In this document: positions 1 to 9,592 of the stretch, piece after piece
How positions within the stretch are numbered: the stretch's first letter is position 1
Layout: the number at the start of each line of letters is the position of its first letter
Assembly (NCBI GenBank): GCA_017303905.1
Contig: JAFLBH010000002.1
Coordinates: 620,001-684,000 of the forward strand
Reading direction: 5' to 3'
Source of the DNA: Bacteroidota bacterium
Lineage (GTDB): Bacteria; Bacteroidota; Bacteroidia; B-17B0; Aurantibacillaceae
Length of the DNA: 64,000 nt
Notes under the pieces: model-generated
Told to the model about the DNA's origin: nothing
The model's database searches: none
What the model saw: the letters and a program-made list of their open reading frames with translations, nothing else
Translations under genes and position numbers: made by a program

Positions 1-70
1 ATAGGCTTTAAACGATACACCCGCTACTACCAACATCAATGCTAATCCTATAAATCCACCGTAGGTATAT
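1..70. repeat. 70-bp perfect direct repeat, copy 1 (TM-helix coding segment)
   Basis: Positions 1-70 match 2274-2343 base for base; the next base (71 vs 2344) differs. The segment encodes the membrane helix GGFIGLALMLVVAGVSFKAY in both tandem TPR genes. The match may extend left of the window. Confidence 0.97.
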
Positions 71-1368
71 AACTTCTGTTGTCCGATAGCTTGCTCATGA
101 CGGAATTTTTCTTCAATTAGTTTATTGGCATTGCTTACACTATCTTTTACTGCTTGTGATTTATATTCATACTCAAATTGCTTCTTAATGTTTTCCTTTC
201 TGGTGTTTATGTTGTTGACACTATCGCGCATTTGAACAAATAAAATCCGCATGTCAAGCGCTTTGTCAAATAATCCGCTTTTTTTATAGTATGCACTTAA
301 TTCTTCTGATGAATTCTCTATTAATTCCGGAAAACCTAATTCCAAGGCTAAACTGTGCGATTTTTGCGCAAAATCTATCGCAGCCTTCATGTCACCTTTT
401 CTTGCGTAATAGGAAGAAAGCGCCGAATAGGATTGAGCCAAACCTGGTTTATCTCCCATTTTCTCTCGTATACTAAGTGCTTCCAGATACAACTCATACG
501 CGCGCTTTTTAGAATGTATCGTACACTTCAATGAATCATCTTTGCATTGGGGATCACCATACGCTTCTATTAAGCTTGCCAACACATTTAAAGTCCCGGA
601 TAATTTTTCGGTATCATTAATTTCTGTTTGTAATTGACGGGCTTTTTCCAACAAGCTAATTCCAACAACGACACCTTCTTTTAACCCTCCTTTTAATTTA
701 ATATTACCCGAATAATATAACTTAGCTTTGTTTGCCAAATAATTTCCAAGACTGCTTTTGTCATTCAATTTTTCAACAATAGCAATCGCCTTATCATATA
801 ATCCCTCGGCTTTTAAATACTCGCCTTGGGATACATTTACATAGGCAATATTATTGTAGCAAGCTGCCATATTATTTTGATCACCTGCCTTCTCGAACAT
901 TTTTAAAGCCTCATAATAATGATTTAATGCCATTGGTATATTACCTTGCATCCGATAGATATAACCAATGTTATTGAGTGTACCCCCCGCGCCCTCATAG
1001 TTTTCTAATCCCTTCTGAAATTTTTGAGCGAAATTATAATACTTCAATGCGTTTTGGTAGTCACCTCTTATATTGTATAGATAACCAACATTTGAAATGT
1101 AGATAGAATAATAAAAAAGATAATACGACCTGATATGCCCTTTTTGTTTTCTGAAATTTTCTAATGCAAGGGCGCCTAACTTATCATTGTATGGCGACCA
1201 AACAGCAGGATCATAATCACTTTCCATCAAATAATACAAAATCTGACACTTCAGAGAATCATCATGAGTTGAATTAAACGCGCGATTAAGTGAATCAGCC
1301 ATCCGATTTTGGCCATTCACAATAACAGAATGCAAGCTTAGTATGATAAACAAATAGAGAAGTCTCAT
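1..1368 (-). CDS. TPR-repeat signalling protein with membrane anchor (C-terminus beyond window)
   Basis: The minus-strand frame is open from an ATG at 1368 to the window edge (456 codons), so only the N-terminal part is present. It starts with a signal peptide (MRLLYLFIILSLHSVIVNGQ). A series of tetratricopeptide repeats follows, recognisable as repeated A..YYN.A/NNIGYIY-type helices, then a charged region and a transmembrane helix at the window edge. The ATG overlaps the TGA of the upstream gene (ATGA), so the two are translationally coupled. The neighbour has the same architecture and ends in a PP2C/SpoIIE domain, so this protein probably does too, but that part is outside the window. The last 70 bases are identical to the equivalent part of the neighbour. 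Confidence 0.85.
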   Translation of the reverse strand, partial: MRLLYLFIILSLHSVIVNGQNRMADSLNRAFNSTHDDSLKCQILYYLMESDYDPAVWSPYNDKLGALALENFRKQKGHIRSYYLFYYSIYISNVGYLYNIRGDYQNALKYYNFAQKFQKGLENYEGAGGTLNNIGYIYRMQGNIPMALNHYYEALKMFEKAGDQNNMAACYNNIAYVNVSQGEYLKAEGLYDKAIAIVEKLNDKSSLGNYLANKAKLYYSGNIKLKGGLKEGVVVGISLLEKARQLQTEINDTEKLSGTLNVLASLIEAYGDPQCKDDSLKCTIHSKKRAYELYLEALSIREKMGDKPGLAQSYSALSSYYARKGDMKAAIDFAQKSHSLALELGFPELIENSSEELSAYYKKSGLFDKALDMRILFVQMRDSVNNINTRKENIKKQFEYEYKSQAVKDSVSNANKLIEEKFRHEQAIGQQKLYTYGGFIGLALMLVVAGVSFKAY

Positions 1369-3569
1369 ATCCGAATTCCAATTATTGTTACATCATCCAC
1401 TTGCTCTAAATTAGCCTTCCAATTATTAAAAACACTCGCTAAATGTTGCTTTTGCTCTAATAATGGTAATGTGGATGATTGAAGCAATACTTCTTCTAAT
1501 TGCTTATACTTAAACTTCTTTCCTTTCGTACCACCAAACTGATCGGCAAAACCATCTGTAAACAAAAACAATTCATCACCTTTTATTAATTCAAACGAAT
1601 GAGTCGGAAAAGATGTGGGTTGTTCTGTCTTCCCGATAGGTTGTTTGTGCGCTTTTATTTCGTGTATTTGTCCTTCTGAATAATACCAAAGCGGATTATT
1701 CGCTCCTGCCCACTCAATTTTATATTTAGTTTGAGAACTCATCACATCTTTCAATGTCTGTCCTTTTGGTATCACTAATCTTCCGGGAATATCTTTCTCG
1801 GCAGGTAATTCCGTTATTTTCACTAAACTGATATCCATTCCGTCCTTCACATCTTTATCACTCTTGGCAAATGTTTCCAATACCAATTCACGTGTCTTAT
1901 CCAATATTTCGCCGGGAACTCTTAACCCAAATTCATGCACTGCACGATTCAACGCGTTACTGCACACCACACTCACCATCGCGCCCGGTACGCCATGACC
2001 GGTACTGTCAGCCGCCGCAATATATGAACCGTTATCTAAATGCTCGAACCAATAAAAATCACCTGCTACAATATCCTTCGGCAGATACAAAATAAAATTA
2101 TCAGGTAAATATTTAGTTACTATGTTTTGAGGAGGCAATATGGCTTCCTGCAATCGTTTGGCATAAGCAATGGAATCTAAAATCTCTTTTTGCTTTTCTT
2201 CTACTAAATGCTTTTGTGTTTCTACAATTTGCTTTTGTTCGGTAATAAGAACATTCGCCTTTTGCTTATCCTTATAGGCTTTAAACGATACACCCGCTAC
2301 TACCAACATCAATGCTAATCCTATAAATCCACCGTAGGTATATGTCCTTTGCGTTTTAATTTCTTGCTGATGACGCATGTTTTCCTTTTCAATATTCGCT
2401 ACGTGTGAGAGACTATCTTCAAGCACTTTCTTATCAAAATTGTATTTTATCTCGGCCTCTATTGCCGCCTTTTGATTTTCAGTACTCATTAAACTATCAC
2501 GCATGCTTATGTAAAGCACGTAAGCATTGAAGGCCTTCTCCGAATTCCCCGTTAATTGGTACAGTTTATACAACTGATTTGAACCTGACTCTATCAGTCT
2601 TGGATTTTCTAATTCCTTTGCCAACGCTAAACATTCTTCCCCAATTAAAATAGCCTTCTTATAATCTTTTTTTTTGGCATACGCCATTACTAAATTCAAC
2701 ATGGCGTTTACCTTGGGCTCTTTGTTTTTTATTTCTTTCGAAATTTCAATGGATTGGTTCAAATATTTTATCGCGCTATCCGGTTGTCCGATGGTATTCC
2801 ATAATTTCCCAATTCCATTTAAAGTATTGGCAATATAATGTCCATTTCCTAATTGCAATCTGATTTCGTAACACTTTTTGAAATATTCCATTGAGCTTTC
2901 GAAGTCCTTCATCGCTAAATGACTCGTAGCTATATTATAGTATGAGTTTGCCACACCTTTCATATCATGTATAGCCTCCCGCAAATTCAAAGCTTTGGTA
3001 TAAATTTCAATGGCTTTTTTCCGATCGTTTTGTTGAGCGTATACTAAGGCAAGGTTATTCCAGGCATTCGCCAATTCTACTGTATCTCTTATTTTCTCTG
3101 AAATTTTAATCGATTTCAAATAATAATCGATTGTCTTCGGATAGTCGGCTCGTGAAAAATAAACTGTACCAATATTTAACAGCGTGCTGGCTTTCTGAGC
3201 CAACCATTCATCGCTATCACTAAACTCTAAACTTTTTTTGTAATAAATGAGCGCGTTGTAATCATCGCCATTATGCTGAAGCGCTAATGCTTTATTATTG
3301 TAAGCGGTGGCGATATAACCGCGATACTTAATCGCCTTCTTCTCATCAAGCTTTGTATTCAGTAAGCGTTTCGCGCATAATTCTAACTCGTCGGAATACT
3401 TTTCCAATTCCTCTTCGGGCACTAAATCCCCCAACTGATAAAGCAATTCACATTTAACCGTATCATGTTTGACGTTCTTATATAGCGCCAATAAAGAATC
3501 CAGTTCCGCATCCTGAGAGAATACAATCAATCCAAACAAACAAAATATGAACGTGATTTTAAATCTCAA
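1365..3569 (-). CDS. TPR sensor protein with PP2C/SpoIIE-type serine phosphatase domain
   Basis: The 734-residue protein has a signal peptide (MRFKITFIFCLFGLIVFSQ) and about seven tetratricopeptide repeats over roughly residues 90-370. A transmembrane helix (GGFIGLALMLVVAGVSFKAY) and a coiled linker (Q/E/K rich) come next. The last about 260 residues are a PP2C-like SpoIIE domain with the metal-binding signatures DIVAGDFYW, AADSTGHGVPGAMVS, LFTDGFADQ and DDVTIIGIRI. By family knowledge it dephosphorylates Ser/Thr on a partner, often an anti-sigma-antagonist type protein; the TPR part would be periplasmic and the phosphatase cytoplasmic. It lies 2 bp after purC and overlaps the next TPR gene by 4 bp. 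The partner is not identifiable here. Confidence 0.93.
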   Translation of the reverse strand: MRFKITFIFCLFGLIVFSQDAELDSLLALYKNVKHDTVKCELLYQLGDLVPEEELEKYSDELELCAKRLLNTKLDEKKAIKYRGYIATAYNNKALALQHNGDDYNALIYYKKSLEFSDSDEWLAQKASTLLNIGTVYFSRADYPKTIDYYLKSIKISEKIRDTVELANAWNNLALVYAQQNDRKKAIEIYTKALNLREAIHDMKGVANSYYNIATSHLAMKDFESSMEYFKKCYEIRLQLGNGHYIANTLNGIGKLWNTIGQPDSAIKYLNQSIEISKEIKNKEPKVNAMLNLVMAYAKKKDYKKAILIGEECLALAKELENPRLIESGSNQLYKLYQLTGNSEKAFNAYVLYISMRDSLMSTENQKAAIEAEIKYNFDKKVLEDSLSHVANIEKENMRHQQEIKTQRTYTYGGFIGLALMLVVAGVSFKAYKDKQKANVLITEQKQIVETQKHLVEEKQKEILDSIAYAKRLQEAILPPQNIVTKYLPDNFILYLPKDIVAGDFYWFEHLDNGSYIAAADSTGHGVPGAMVSVVCSNALNRAVHEFGLRVPGEILDKTRELVLETFAKSDKDVKDGMDISLVKITELPAEKDIPGRLVIPKGQTLKDVMSSQTKYKIEWAGANNPLWYYSEGQIHEIKAHKQPIGKTEQPTSFPTHSFELIKGDELFLFTDGFADQFGGTKGKKFKYKQLEEVLLQSSTLPLLEQKQHLASVFNNWKANLEQVDDVTIIGIRI
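2274..2343. repeat. 70-bp perfect direct repeat, copy 2
   Basis: This is identical to 1-70. It sits in the membrane-helix coding part of the PP2C-type gene, while the TPR-coding parts of the two genes are clearly diverged. Confidence 0.97.
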
Positions 3570-3571
3570 GC

Positions 3572-4519
3572 TTACGATAATTTGTTTAAATAATCAGTAA
3601 CACTTTTTTCAATATCACTCGTAAAATTATCCGTTGAATGGCGCGGGAATTTTTCACCGGTTACTTTCTCAAACAATTCAATATATCGTTCTGATATTTC
3701 ATTCACCCAAGCTTCATTCATTTCCGGAACTTTCTGTCCGTCCTTCCCTTGAAATCCATTTTCGATTAACCAACGACGTACAAACTCTTTACTCAACTGC
3801 TTTTGTTCCTCACCTTTCTTCTGACGGTCATCATACCCCTCCAAATAAAAATAACGTGATGAATCCGGCGTGTGAATTTCATCCATTAATGTTACTTCAC
3901 CATTATACAAACCAAACTCATATTTCGTATCCACCAAAATCAATCCCATCTTATTCGCAATTTCTTGTCCGCGCTGATACAAGGCACGCGTATATTTTTC
4001 CAATTGCACATAATACTTCTCTTCCACAATACCTTGTTTTAAAATTTCTTCGCGACTGATATCTTCATCATGTCCTTCAGAAGCTTTTGTAGTTGGCGTA
4101 ATAATTGGCTCCGGTAATTTATCGTTCTCTTTCAATCCTTCCGGTAAAGTTACACCGCATAAAACGCGTTTACCAGAATTGTAAGTACGCGCTGCATGAC
4201 CGGCTAAATAACCGCGGATAACCATTTCTACTTTAAAAGGCTCACACATTTTACCAACGCTAACGTTTGGATGCGGCGTTCCCATTAACCAATTCGGCAC
4301 AATATCCTTAGTCGCATTCAAAAATTTAGAAGCGATTAAATTTAAAACTTGTCCTTTATACGGAATACCTTTTGGTAATACCACATCAAAAGCACTGATA
4401 CGATCGCTCGCCACCATTACTAAATATTTACCGTCGATGTTATACACATCACGTACTTTACCTTTGTAAACACTCTTTTGCTTAGGAAAATTAAAATTGG
4501 TACTGGTTATTGTTTGCAT
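3572..4519 (-). CDS. purC: Phosphoribosylaminoimidazole-succinocarboxamide synthase (SAICAR synthetase)
   Basis: This 315-residue cytoplasmic enzyme joins CAIR and aspartate with ATP in de novo purine synthesis. Visible family motifs are YKGKVRDVY near residue 18, [13 protein letters not shown] near 37, the [14 protein letters not shown] block, and [13 protein letters not shown] for substrate binding. Length fits the longer PurC form (about 300 residues) rather than the 240-residue form. It begins at an ATG after a T-rich spacer with repeated GTTTNATGTTT-like words. The PP2C gene follows after 2 bp, so the two are probably cotranscribed. Confidence 0.97.
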   Translation of the reverse strand: MQTITSTNFNFPKQKSVYKGKVRDVYNIDGKYLVMVASDRISAFDVVLPKGIPYKGQVLNLIASKFLNATKDIVPNWLMGTPHPNVSVGKMCEPFKVEMVIRGYLAGHAARTYNSGKRVLCGVTLPEGLKENDKLPEPIITPTTKASEGHDEDISREEILKQGIVEEKYYVQLEKYTRALYQRGQEIANKMGLILVDTKYEFGLYNGEVTLMDEIHTPDSSRYFYLEGYDDRQKKGEEQKQLSKEFVRRWLIENGFQGKDGQKVPEMNEAWVNEISERYIELFEKVTGEKFPRHSTDNFTSDIEKSVTDYLNKLS

Positions 4520-4566
4520 TTTTAGATGTTTTATTGTTTGATGTTTAATGTTTGGTGTTTAGTGTT

Positions 4567-5595
4567 TTAATAATCAATGGTCCATGTAGTAAGACCTTCG
4601 GTTGTAAATTTAAATGGTTGAACGCGTCCGCCTTTTTGTTCAATGGCGTGCGCCACTTTTATTTTGGTGACCTTCGGACAAAAGAAAAACATAAATCCGC
4701 CTCCACCCGCGCCTGAAATTTTTCCGCCGGTAGAACCGTTATTAAGGGCGGTTTCATAAATCGAATCAATTAAAGGATTGGAAATGGATTGCGCCATTTG
4801 TTTTTTGTTTTGCCACCCAAAATGTAAAATCTCACCTATTTTATTGAGTTCACCTCGCAGTAAACTCTCTTTCATCTGATGCGCCTGCTCTTTTAAATTA
4901 TGCATGGCATCCACCGACTTTTCATTCTTATCGTTCACGTTCTTTACTTGTTCATTAATGATGGCAGCCGATAAACGTTGTGTTGCCGTAAAGTATAAAA
5001 GCAAATTCACTTCCAGTTCATTCATCACCTCACGCTTTAACTGAAGGGGATTTACAATCACTCGGTCATTCGCTAAAAACTCGATGTAATTGATACCGCC
5101 AAAAGTAGCCGCGTATTGATCTTGCTTTCCGCCTGCCATATTTAAATCGATGCGTTCAATCTCGTACGCGAGATGCGCGATATCATATTTCCCTAAGGGC
5201 AACTTCAACCATTCGATAAACGCACCTAAGATGGAAACAACAATAGTAGAAGATGTTCCTAAACCTGAACCTTGCGGTGCTTCTATGAATGAAGTTAAAC
5301 GAAAGGATAAAGGTTTTAAGTTAAATTGTTTAATAACGCGGTTATAAACTCCAATGAATAATTCGAATCCCTCTATTAATTCCAATTGCGCTTTCGAATC
5401 CAACACCAAACATTTATCGGTACCATCGATGCAAAATTCAATTTTACCATTATTCAACGGTTCGAGCGAAGCATACGCGTATAAGTCGATGGTGGCATTT
5501 AAAATTGCTCCTCCATAAATATCACTGTAAGGCGACACATCTGTTCCGCCGCCGGCTAAACCAATTCGTAATGGAGCTTTACTTCTTATGATCAT
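4567..5595 (-). CDS. GHMP-family sugar kinase (D-glycero-D-manno-heptose 7-phosphate kinase-like)
   Basis: The 342-residue protein carries the three GHMP kinase motifs: PLRIGLAGGGTDVSPY at the N-terminus, the ATP loop APQGSGLGTSSTIVVS near residue 108, and GKISGAGGGGFMFFF near the C-terminus. The GGGTD signature with the SGAGGGG end is typical of the HddA/heptose-7-phosphate kinase branch, which supplies activated heptose for surface glycans. The substrate is inferred from this branch resemblance only; a fucose- or mannose-type sugar kinase remains possible. No heptose pathway neighbours are in the window. Confidence 0.87.
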   Translation of the reverse strand: MIIRSKAPLRIGLAGGGTDVSPYSDIYGGAILNATIDLYAYASLEPLNNGKIEFCIDGTDKCLVLDSKAQLELIEGFELFIGVYNRVIKQFNLKPLSFRLTSFIEAPQGSGLGTSSTIVVSILGAFIEWLKLPLGKYDIAHLAYEIERIDLNMAGGKQDQYAATFGGINYIEFLANDRVIVNPLQLKREVMNELEVNLLLYFTATQRLSAAIINEQVKNVNDKNEKSVDAMHNLKEQAHQMKESLLRGELNKIGEILHFGWQNKKQMAQSISNPLIDSIYETALNNGSTGGKISGAGGGGFMFFFCPKVTKIKVAHAIEQKGGRVQPFKFTTEGLTTWTIDY

Positions 5596-5637
5596 GTGAG
5601 TTCGTAGTTTGTTTTGGTTGGCAATGAAAACTGATAT

Positions 5638-6126
5638 TTATTTCATATTCACAAATTGCAAAGGAACTTCGTAATTGTTCTTACGACACAACGCAATCAC
5701 AGCTTGCAAATCATTAATGCTTTTGCTCGACACACGAATGATATCATCCATTTTCTGTGCCGTTACTTTTATTTTGCTCTCTTTAATATCCTTCATGATT
5801 TTACGTGAAGCTTCTGCATCAATCCCTTGTCGCGCCGTAATATCTTTTTTTATCATGGGTCCACTCGGATAATGTTCTTTCTTCTCATCCAAAGAACGCG
5901 GATCTAAACCTTGCTTTATCATGCGACTGTGAATGGCATCTAAAATCGCATCCAAACGCATGTCGTTTTCAGTAGTAATATTAATCACCAAATCCTTTTT
6001 GTTTAATTCAATGGTACTCTTGCTGTCTTTAAAATCCCAACGGTTTAATATTTCCTTCTTAGCCACATTAATGGCGTTATCCAATAATTGCGGATCTACT
6101 TTACTGCTTATGTCAAAAGATGGCAT
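5638..6126 (-). CDS. YajQ family nucleotide-binding protein
   Basis: The 162-residue protein matches the length and pattern of YajQ: MPSFDISSKVDPQLLDNAIN at the start, RWDFKDSKSTIELN, KQGLDPRSLD, and IKESKIKVTAQKMDDIIRVS near the end. Some family members bind cyclic di-GMP or tRNA; the function here is not shown by sequence. It is transcribed divergently from the VanX-like gene across 95 bp. Confidence 0.92.
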   Translation of the reverse strand: MPSFDISSKVDPQLLDNAINVAKKEILNRWDFKDSKSTIELNKKDLVINITTENDMRLDAILDAIHSRMIKQGLDPRSLDEKKEHYPSGPMIKKDITARQGIDAEASRKIMKDIKESKIKVTAQKMDDIIRVSSKSINDLQAVIALCRKNNYEVPLQFVNMK

Positions 6127-6177
6127 ATTATTTCTAATTTTAAGCTGTTATTTTAGTGAAGGTAAATTTAACAAAAA

Positions 6178-6195
6178 GCCCCTTGGTAAAAGGGC
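6178..6195 (-). promoter_or_regulatory. GC-rich hairpin in the yajQ leader, possible attenuator
   Basis: On the minus strand GCCCTTTT-ACC-AAGGGGC folds into a short hairpin followed at once by TTTTTG, which looks like an intrinsic terminator. It lies between divergent genes and about 50 bp upstream of yajQ, so it could only stop a transcript that begins upstream of yajQ. The stem is short. Confidence 0.3.
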
Positions 6196-6221
6196 ATTGT
6201 TTGCACAATTAATTAACCATT

Positions 6222-6974
6222 TTGAGAGCTTTTTTCTATACTTTTTTCATTCTTATCCTGTTTAATGCCTGTATCGACAAAAACAGCGGCGCATCCTTCT
6301 TGAAATCCAATAAAAAAAGCAACACTTCCGACACCCAAAAAAACACTGTTCTTCGTAGCGATTCTTCGATTTATGAAAAGCTATTCGTAAAAAACGGGCT
6401 GGTCAATATCTGTGAAATGGACAGTGATATCAGAGTGGTATTGATGTATAACTCCGATAAGAATTTTTTAGGAAAAAGCTTTTACAAAGGACTCAATCAA
6501 TGTTACCTGAACTGTGATGCCGCTACCAAACTTAATAACGCTCAAAAATTATTAAAACAACAATTTCCTTTCTATAATCTCATTGTGTTTGATGCTACCC
6601 GACCGGCGCACATTCAAAAACTCATGTGGGATTCATTAAAGCTCCAACCCATTGTGAAATACGATTATTTGGCGCGACCGGATGAGCTTTCTTTACACAA
6701 TTACGGAGCCGCGGTTGACGTGAGCATCATCAATGAAAATGGTGTTTTATTGGACATGGGAACTCCCTATGATTTTTTCGGTGATTTAGCCCGCCCCAGT
6801 ATGGAAAATGAATTTTATACATCCGGGGCTTTAAGCAAAAAAGCCTATTGCAACCGCTTATTATTACGTAAGATTATGATACAAAGCGGCTTCTATCCAA
6901 TAACTTCCGAATGGTGGCATTTTAACGCCTGCAATAAAGCGTATGCGGCCGCTAATTACAAGCTCATAGAATGA
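6222..6974 (+). CDS. D-Ala-D-Ala dipeptidase-like M15D zinc peptidase (VanX family lipoprotein)
   Basis: The 250-residue protein starts with MRAFFYTFFILILFNAC, a signal peptide with lipobox (LFNAC), so it is likely a periplasmic lipoprotein. M15 peptidase zinc ligands are visible: SLHNYGAAVDVSI (His and Asp) and SEWWHFNAC (catalytic Glu and His). FDATRPAHIQKLMWDSL matches the VanX arginine motif region. The expected role is cleavage of D-Ala-D-Ala dipeptides in cell-wall turnover. No vanHAS genes accompany it, so glycopeptide resistance is not implied. Confidence 0.88.
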   Translation: MRAFFYTFFILILFNACIDKNSGASFLKSNKKSNTSDTQKNTVLRSDSSIYEKLFVKNGLVNICEMDSDIRVVLMYNSDKNFLGKSFYKGLNQCYLNCDAATKLNNAQKLLKQQFPFYNLIVFDATRPAHIQKLMWDSLKLQPIVKYDYLARPDELSLHNYGAAVDVSIINENGVLLDMGTPYDFFGDLARPSMENEFYTSGALSKKAYCNRLLLRKIMIQSGFYPITSEWWHFNACNKAYAAANYKLIE

Positions 6975-7023
6975 GATAAAAAAGATTTTCTCCTTTGATA
7001 TTTTCGTAATTTTACATCGCAAA

Positions 7024-8256
7024 ATGAAACGTATTGTTATCATAGGAGGAGGTTTCGCCGGACTAAAATTAGCCCGCGAATTAAAAAACCAACCCTTTGA
7101 AATATGGTTGATTGATAAAAATAATTTTCATCAATTTCAGCCCTTGTTTTATCAAGTTGCTACAGCGGGTTTAGAACCAAGTTCCATTTCATTTCCACTA
7201 CGCAAAGTTTTTCAAAACCATAAAAACATTCACATTCGCGTCACAGAGGTTACCAAAATTGATGCGCCGAAAAATGTTGTGCATACGCTCATTGGTGAAA
7301 TTCCATACGATACGCTTATCATTGCTACCGGTGCTTCTACTAATTTCTTCGGCAATCAACTCATCGAGAGCAATGCCATTCCAATGAAGTCGGTGAACGA
7401 AGCGCTTTATTTACGTAATCGCATTTTACAAAATTTTGAAGATGCTCTCTCGGCGAACGATATTCAACGTCAGTCGTACATGAATGTGGTGGTAGTGGGT
7501 GGCGGACCAACAGGCGTTGAAGTATCAGGCGCTTTAGCAGAAATGAAAAAATTCATTCTCCCGAAGGATTACCCCGAACTCGACTTCTCAAAAATGAATA
7601 TTTACCTCGTAGAAGCCGGTCCTAAAACACTTGGTGCCATGTCGGAGAATGCCTCTCAAAAATCAAAAGAATATTTGCAAAAATTGGGCGTGAATGTTTT
7701 AACTTCTACACAGGTAAAAAGTTTTGATGGCGAAAAAGTAGAATTAGATAACGGTAACACCATTGCTACTAAAACAGTGGTTTGGAGCGCCGGCATTAAG
7801 GGAAATTTGATTGATGGTGTAGAAAAAGATTCCATCGCCCGCGGTAATCGCTTATTGGTGGATCGTAACAATAAAGTGAACGGTCATTCAAACATTTATG
7901 CTATTGGCGACATAGCGCTGATGAAAACCGAAAAATTCCCTAACGGACATCCACAAGTGGCAACGGTGGCTATTGAACAAGCCAAACATTTGGCAAATAA
8001 TTTAAAAAACAACAGCGCTACACCTTACGAATACAGCGATAAAGGTTCCATGGCCACTGTAGGAAGACATTTAGCGGTGGTAGATTTGCCTAAATTTAAA
8101 TTTCAGGGATTTTTTGCCTGGTTATTCTGGATGTTTCTCCATTTAATGCTTATACTTGGAGTAAAAAATAAATTAATCATATTTGTAAACTGGATGTGGA
8201 AATACTTTACGTTTGACCAATCCTTACGCTTAATCATAAAACCGTTTAAAAAATAA
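7024..8256 (+). CDS. Type II NADH dehydrogenase-like FAD oxidoreductase
   Basis: The 410-residue protein has an N-terminal FAD Rossmann motif (IIGGGFAGLKLAREL), the NDH-2 signature around NNFHQFQPLFYQVATAGLEP, an NAD-binding motif (VVVVGGGPTGVEVSGAL) near residue 155, and a C-terminal FAD motif (IYAIGDIALM). The end is hydrophobic and amphipathic (FFAWLFWMFLHLMLILG and FVNWMWKYF), as in membrane-attached NDH-2 enzymes, which pass electrons from NADH to quinone without pumping protons. The fumarylacetoacetase gene starts 4 bp later. Confidence 0.92.
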   Translation: MKRIVIIGGGFAGLKLARELKNQPFEIWLIDKNNFHQFQPLFYQVATAGLEPSSISFPLRKVFQNHKNIHIRVTEVTKIDAPKNVVHTLIGEIPYDTLIIATGASTNFFGNQLIESNAIPMKSVNEALYLRNRILQNFEDALSANDIQRQSYMNVVVVGGGPTGVEVSGALAEMKKFILPKDYPELDFSKMNIYLVEAGPKTLGAMSENASQKSKEYLQKLGVNVLTSTQVKSFDGEKVELDNGNTIATKTVVWSAGIKGNLIDGVEKDSIARGNRLLVDRNNKVNGHSNIYAIGDIALMKTEKFPNGHPQVATVAIEQAKHLANNLKNNSATPYEYSDKGSMATVGRHLAVVDLPKFKFQGFFAWLFWMFLHLMLILGVKNKLIIFVNWMWKYFTFDQSLRLIIKPFKK

Positions 8257-8259
8257 TGT

Positions 8260-9534
8260 ATGAGTTCTAAAGCCAACAATCCCCTCTTAAAAAGCTGGAT
8301 GCCTGTAAGCGAAAATTCAGATTTCCCTATACAAAACATTCCTTTTGGCGTTTATTCCGATAACAAAGTAGCACATCATGCCTGTACTGCCATTGGTGAA
8401 CATATTGTGGATTTATACGAACTCTCTCGTAACGGTTATTTTGATGCCTTAAATATTCCGCAAGAATATTTTAAATCGCCGGTATTAAACGATTTGATTG
8501 CGATGGGAAAAACAACCACCAATCATTTACGTGAACGCATCTCCGAATTATTACGCGACACGAACACAGAATTACAAAATCATAAAGAATTACATTTTCT
8601 TGTTTTCAAAAAACAAAGTGAAGTAAAAATGTTATTGCCTGTGCATGTTGGTGATTACACCGATTTCTACAGCAGTATTGATCATGCTACTAACGTTGGT
8701 ACTATGTTCCGCGATCCGGCGAATGCCCTGCTGCCTAACTGGAAACATTTACCGGTGGGCTATCATGGCAGAGCATCGAGTATTTGTGTAAGCGGACATT
8801 CCTTCCACCGTCCGAAAGGACAAACAAAACCGGCGGATGCGGAATTACCTGTGTTTGGTCCGAGTAAATTATTGGATATTGAATTAGAAACCGCTTTCAT
8901 CATTGGTAAATCAACCAACATGGGAGAAAGCGTGAGCACCGAAAAAGCCGATGATTATATTTTCGGAATGGTGTTGTTTAACGATTGGAGCGCGCGTGAT
9001 ATTCAAACATGGGAATATGTTCCATTAGGTCCGTTCTTAGCGAAGAATTTCGCGTCAACAGTTTCTCCTTGGATTGTTACTCTAGAAGCATTGGAACCAT
9101 TCCGCACAAAAGGCTACACACAAGTACCAAAAGTATTACCGTATTTGGAATACAGCGGCGACAGAAATTTAGACATCAATCTCGAAGTGTATTTACAACC
9201 CGAAGGTGGCGATGAAAATAAAATCATTACCAGCAATTATAAATACATGTACTGGACGATGGAGCAACAATTAGCGCATCACACCGTGAATGGTTGTAAC
9301 ATTAATGTGGGGGATATGATGGCCAGCGGAACGATTAGTGGTCCGCAACCGCATGAGTTTGGTTCTTTATTAGAATTAACCTGGAGAGGCACTAAGCCTA
9401 TTAAATTAAGTGATGGCACCGAAAGAAAATTCGTAAATGATAATGACAGCATTATTATCAGAGGATTTTGCAAGAATGAAAAATTAAGAATTGGATTTGG
9501 CGAGTGCCGCGCTAAGTTGTTACCCGCGAAATAA
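8260..9534 (+). CDS. fahA: Fumarylacetoacetase
   Basis: The 424-residue protein matches full-length fumarylacetoacetase, the last enzyme of tyrosine and homogentisate breakdown, which yields fumarate and acetoacetate. Visible features are the N-terminal SH3-like region (IPFGVYSD), the active-site segment DYTDFYSSIDHATNVG with the metal and catalytic residues, LPVGYHGRASSI, and the core FNDWSARDIQTWEYVPLGPF with SPWIVTLEAL. No other tyrosine-degradation genes lie nearby. It probably shares a transcript with the upstream dehydrogenase. Confidence 0.96.
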   Translation: MSSKANNPLLKSWMPVSENSDFPIQNIPFGVYSDNKVAHHACTAIGEHIVDLYELSRNGYFDALNIPQEYFKSPVLNDLIAMGKTTTNHLRERISELLRDTNTELQNHKELHFLVFKKQSEVKMLLPVHVGDYTDFYSSIDHATNVGTMFRDPANALLPNWKHLPVGYHGRASSICVSGHSFHRPKGQTKPADAELPVFGPSKLLDIELETAFIIGKSTNMGESVSTEKADDYIFGMVLFNDWSARDIQTWEYVPLGPFLAKNFASTVSPWIVTLEALEPFRTKGYTQVPKVLPYLEYSGDRNLDINLEVYLQPEGGDENKIITSNYKYMYWTMEQQLAHHTVNGCNINVGDMMASGTISGPQPHEFGSLLELTWRGTKPIKLSDGTERKFVNDNDSIIIRGFCKNEKLRIGFGECRAKLLPAK

Positions 9535-9592
9535 TTTTTTTCTTTTTTCTTTTACTTTTTTCCTTGATGAAAAAAGTAAACAAAAAAATCAA

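Noticed and set aside
6222-6974. Vancomycin-resistance cluster
   Set aside because: The VanX-like gene stands alone without vanH, vanA or sensor genes; it fits cell-wall turnover.
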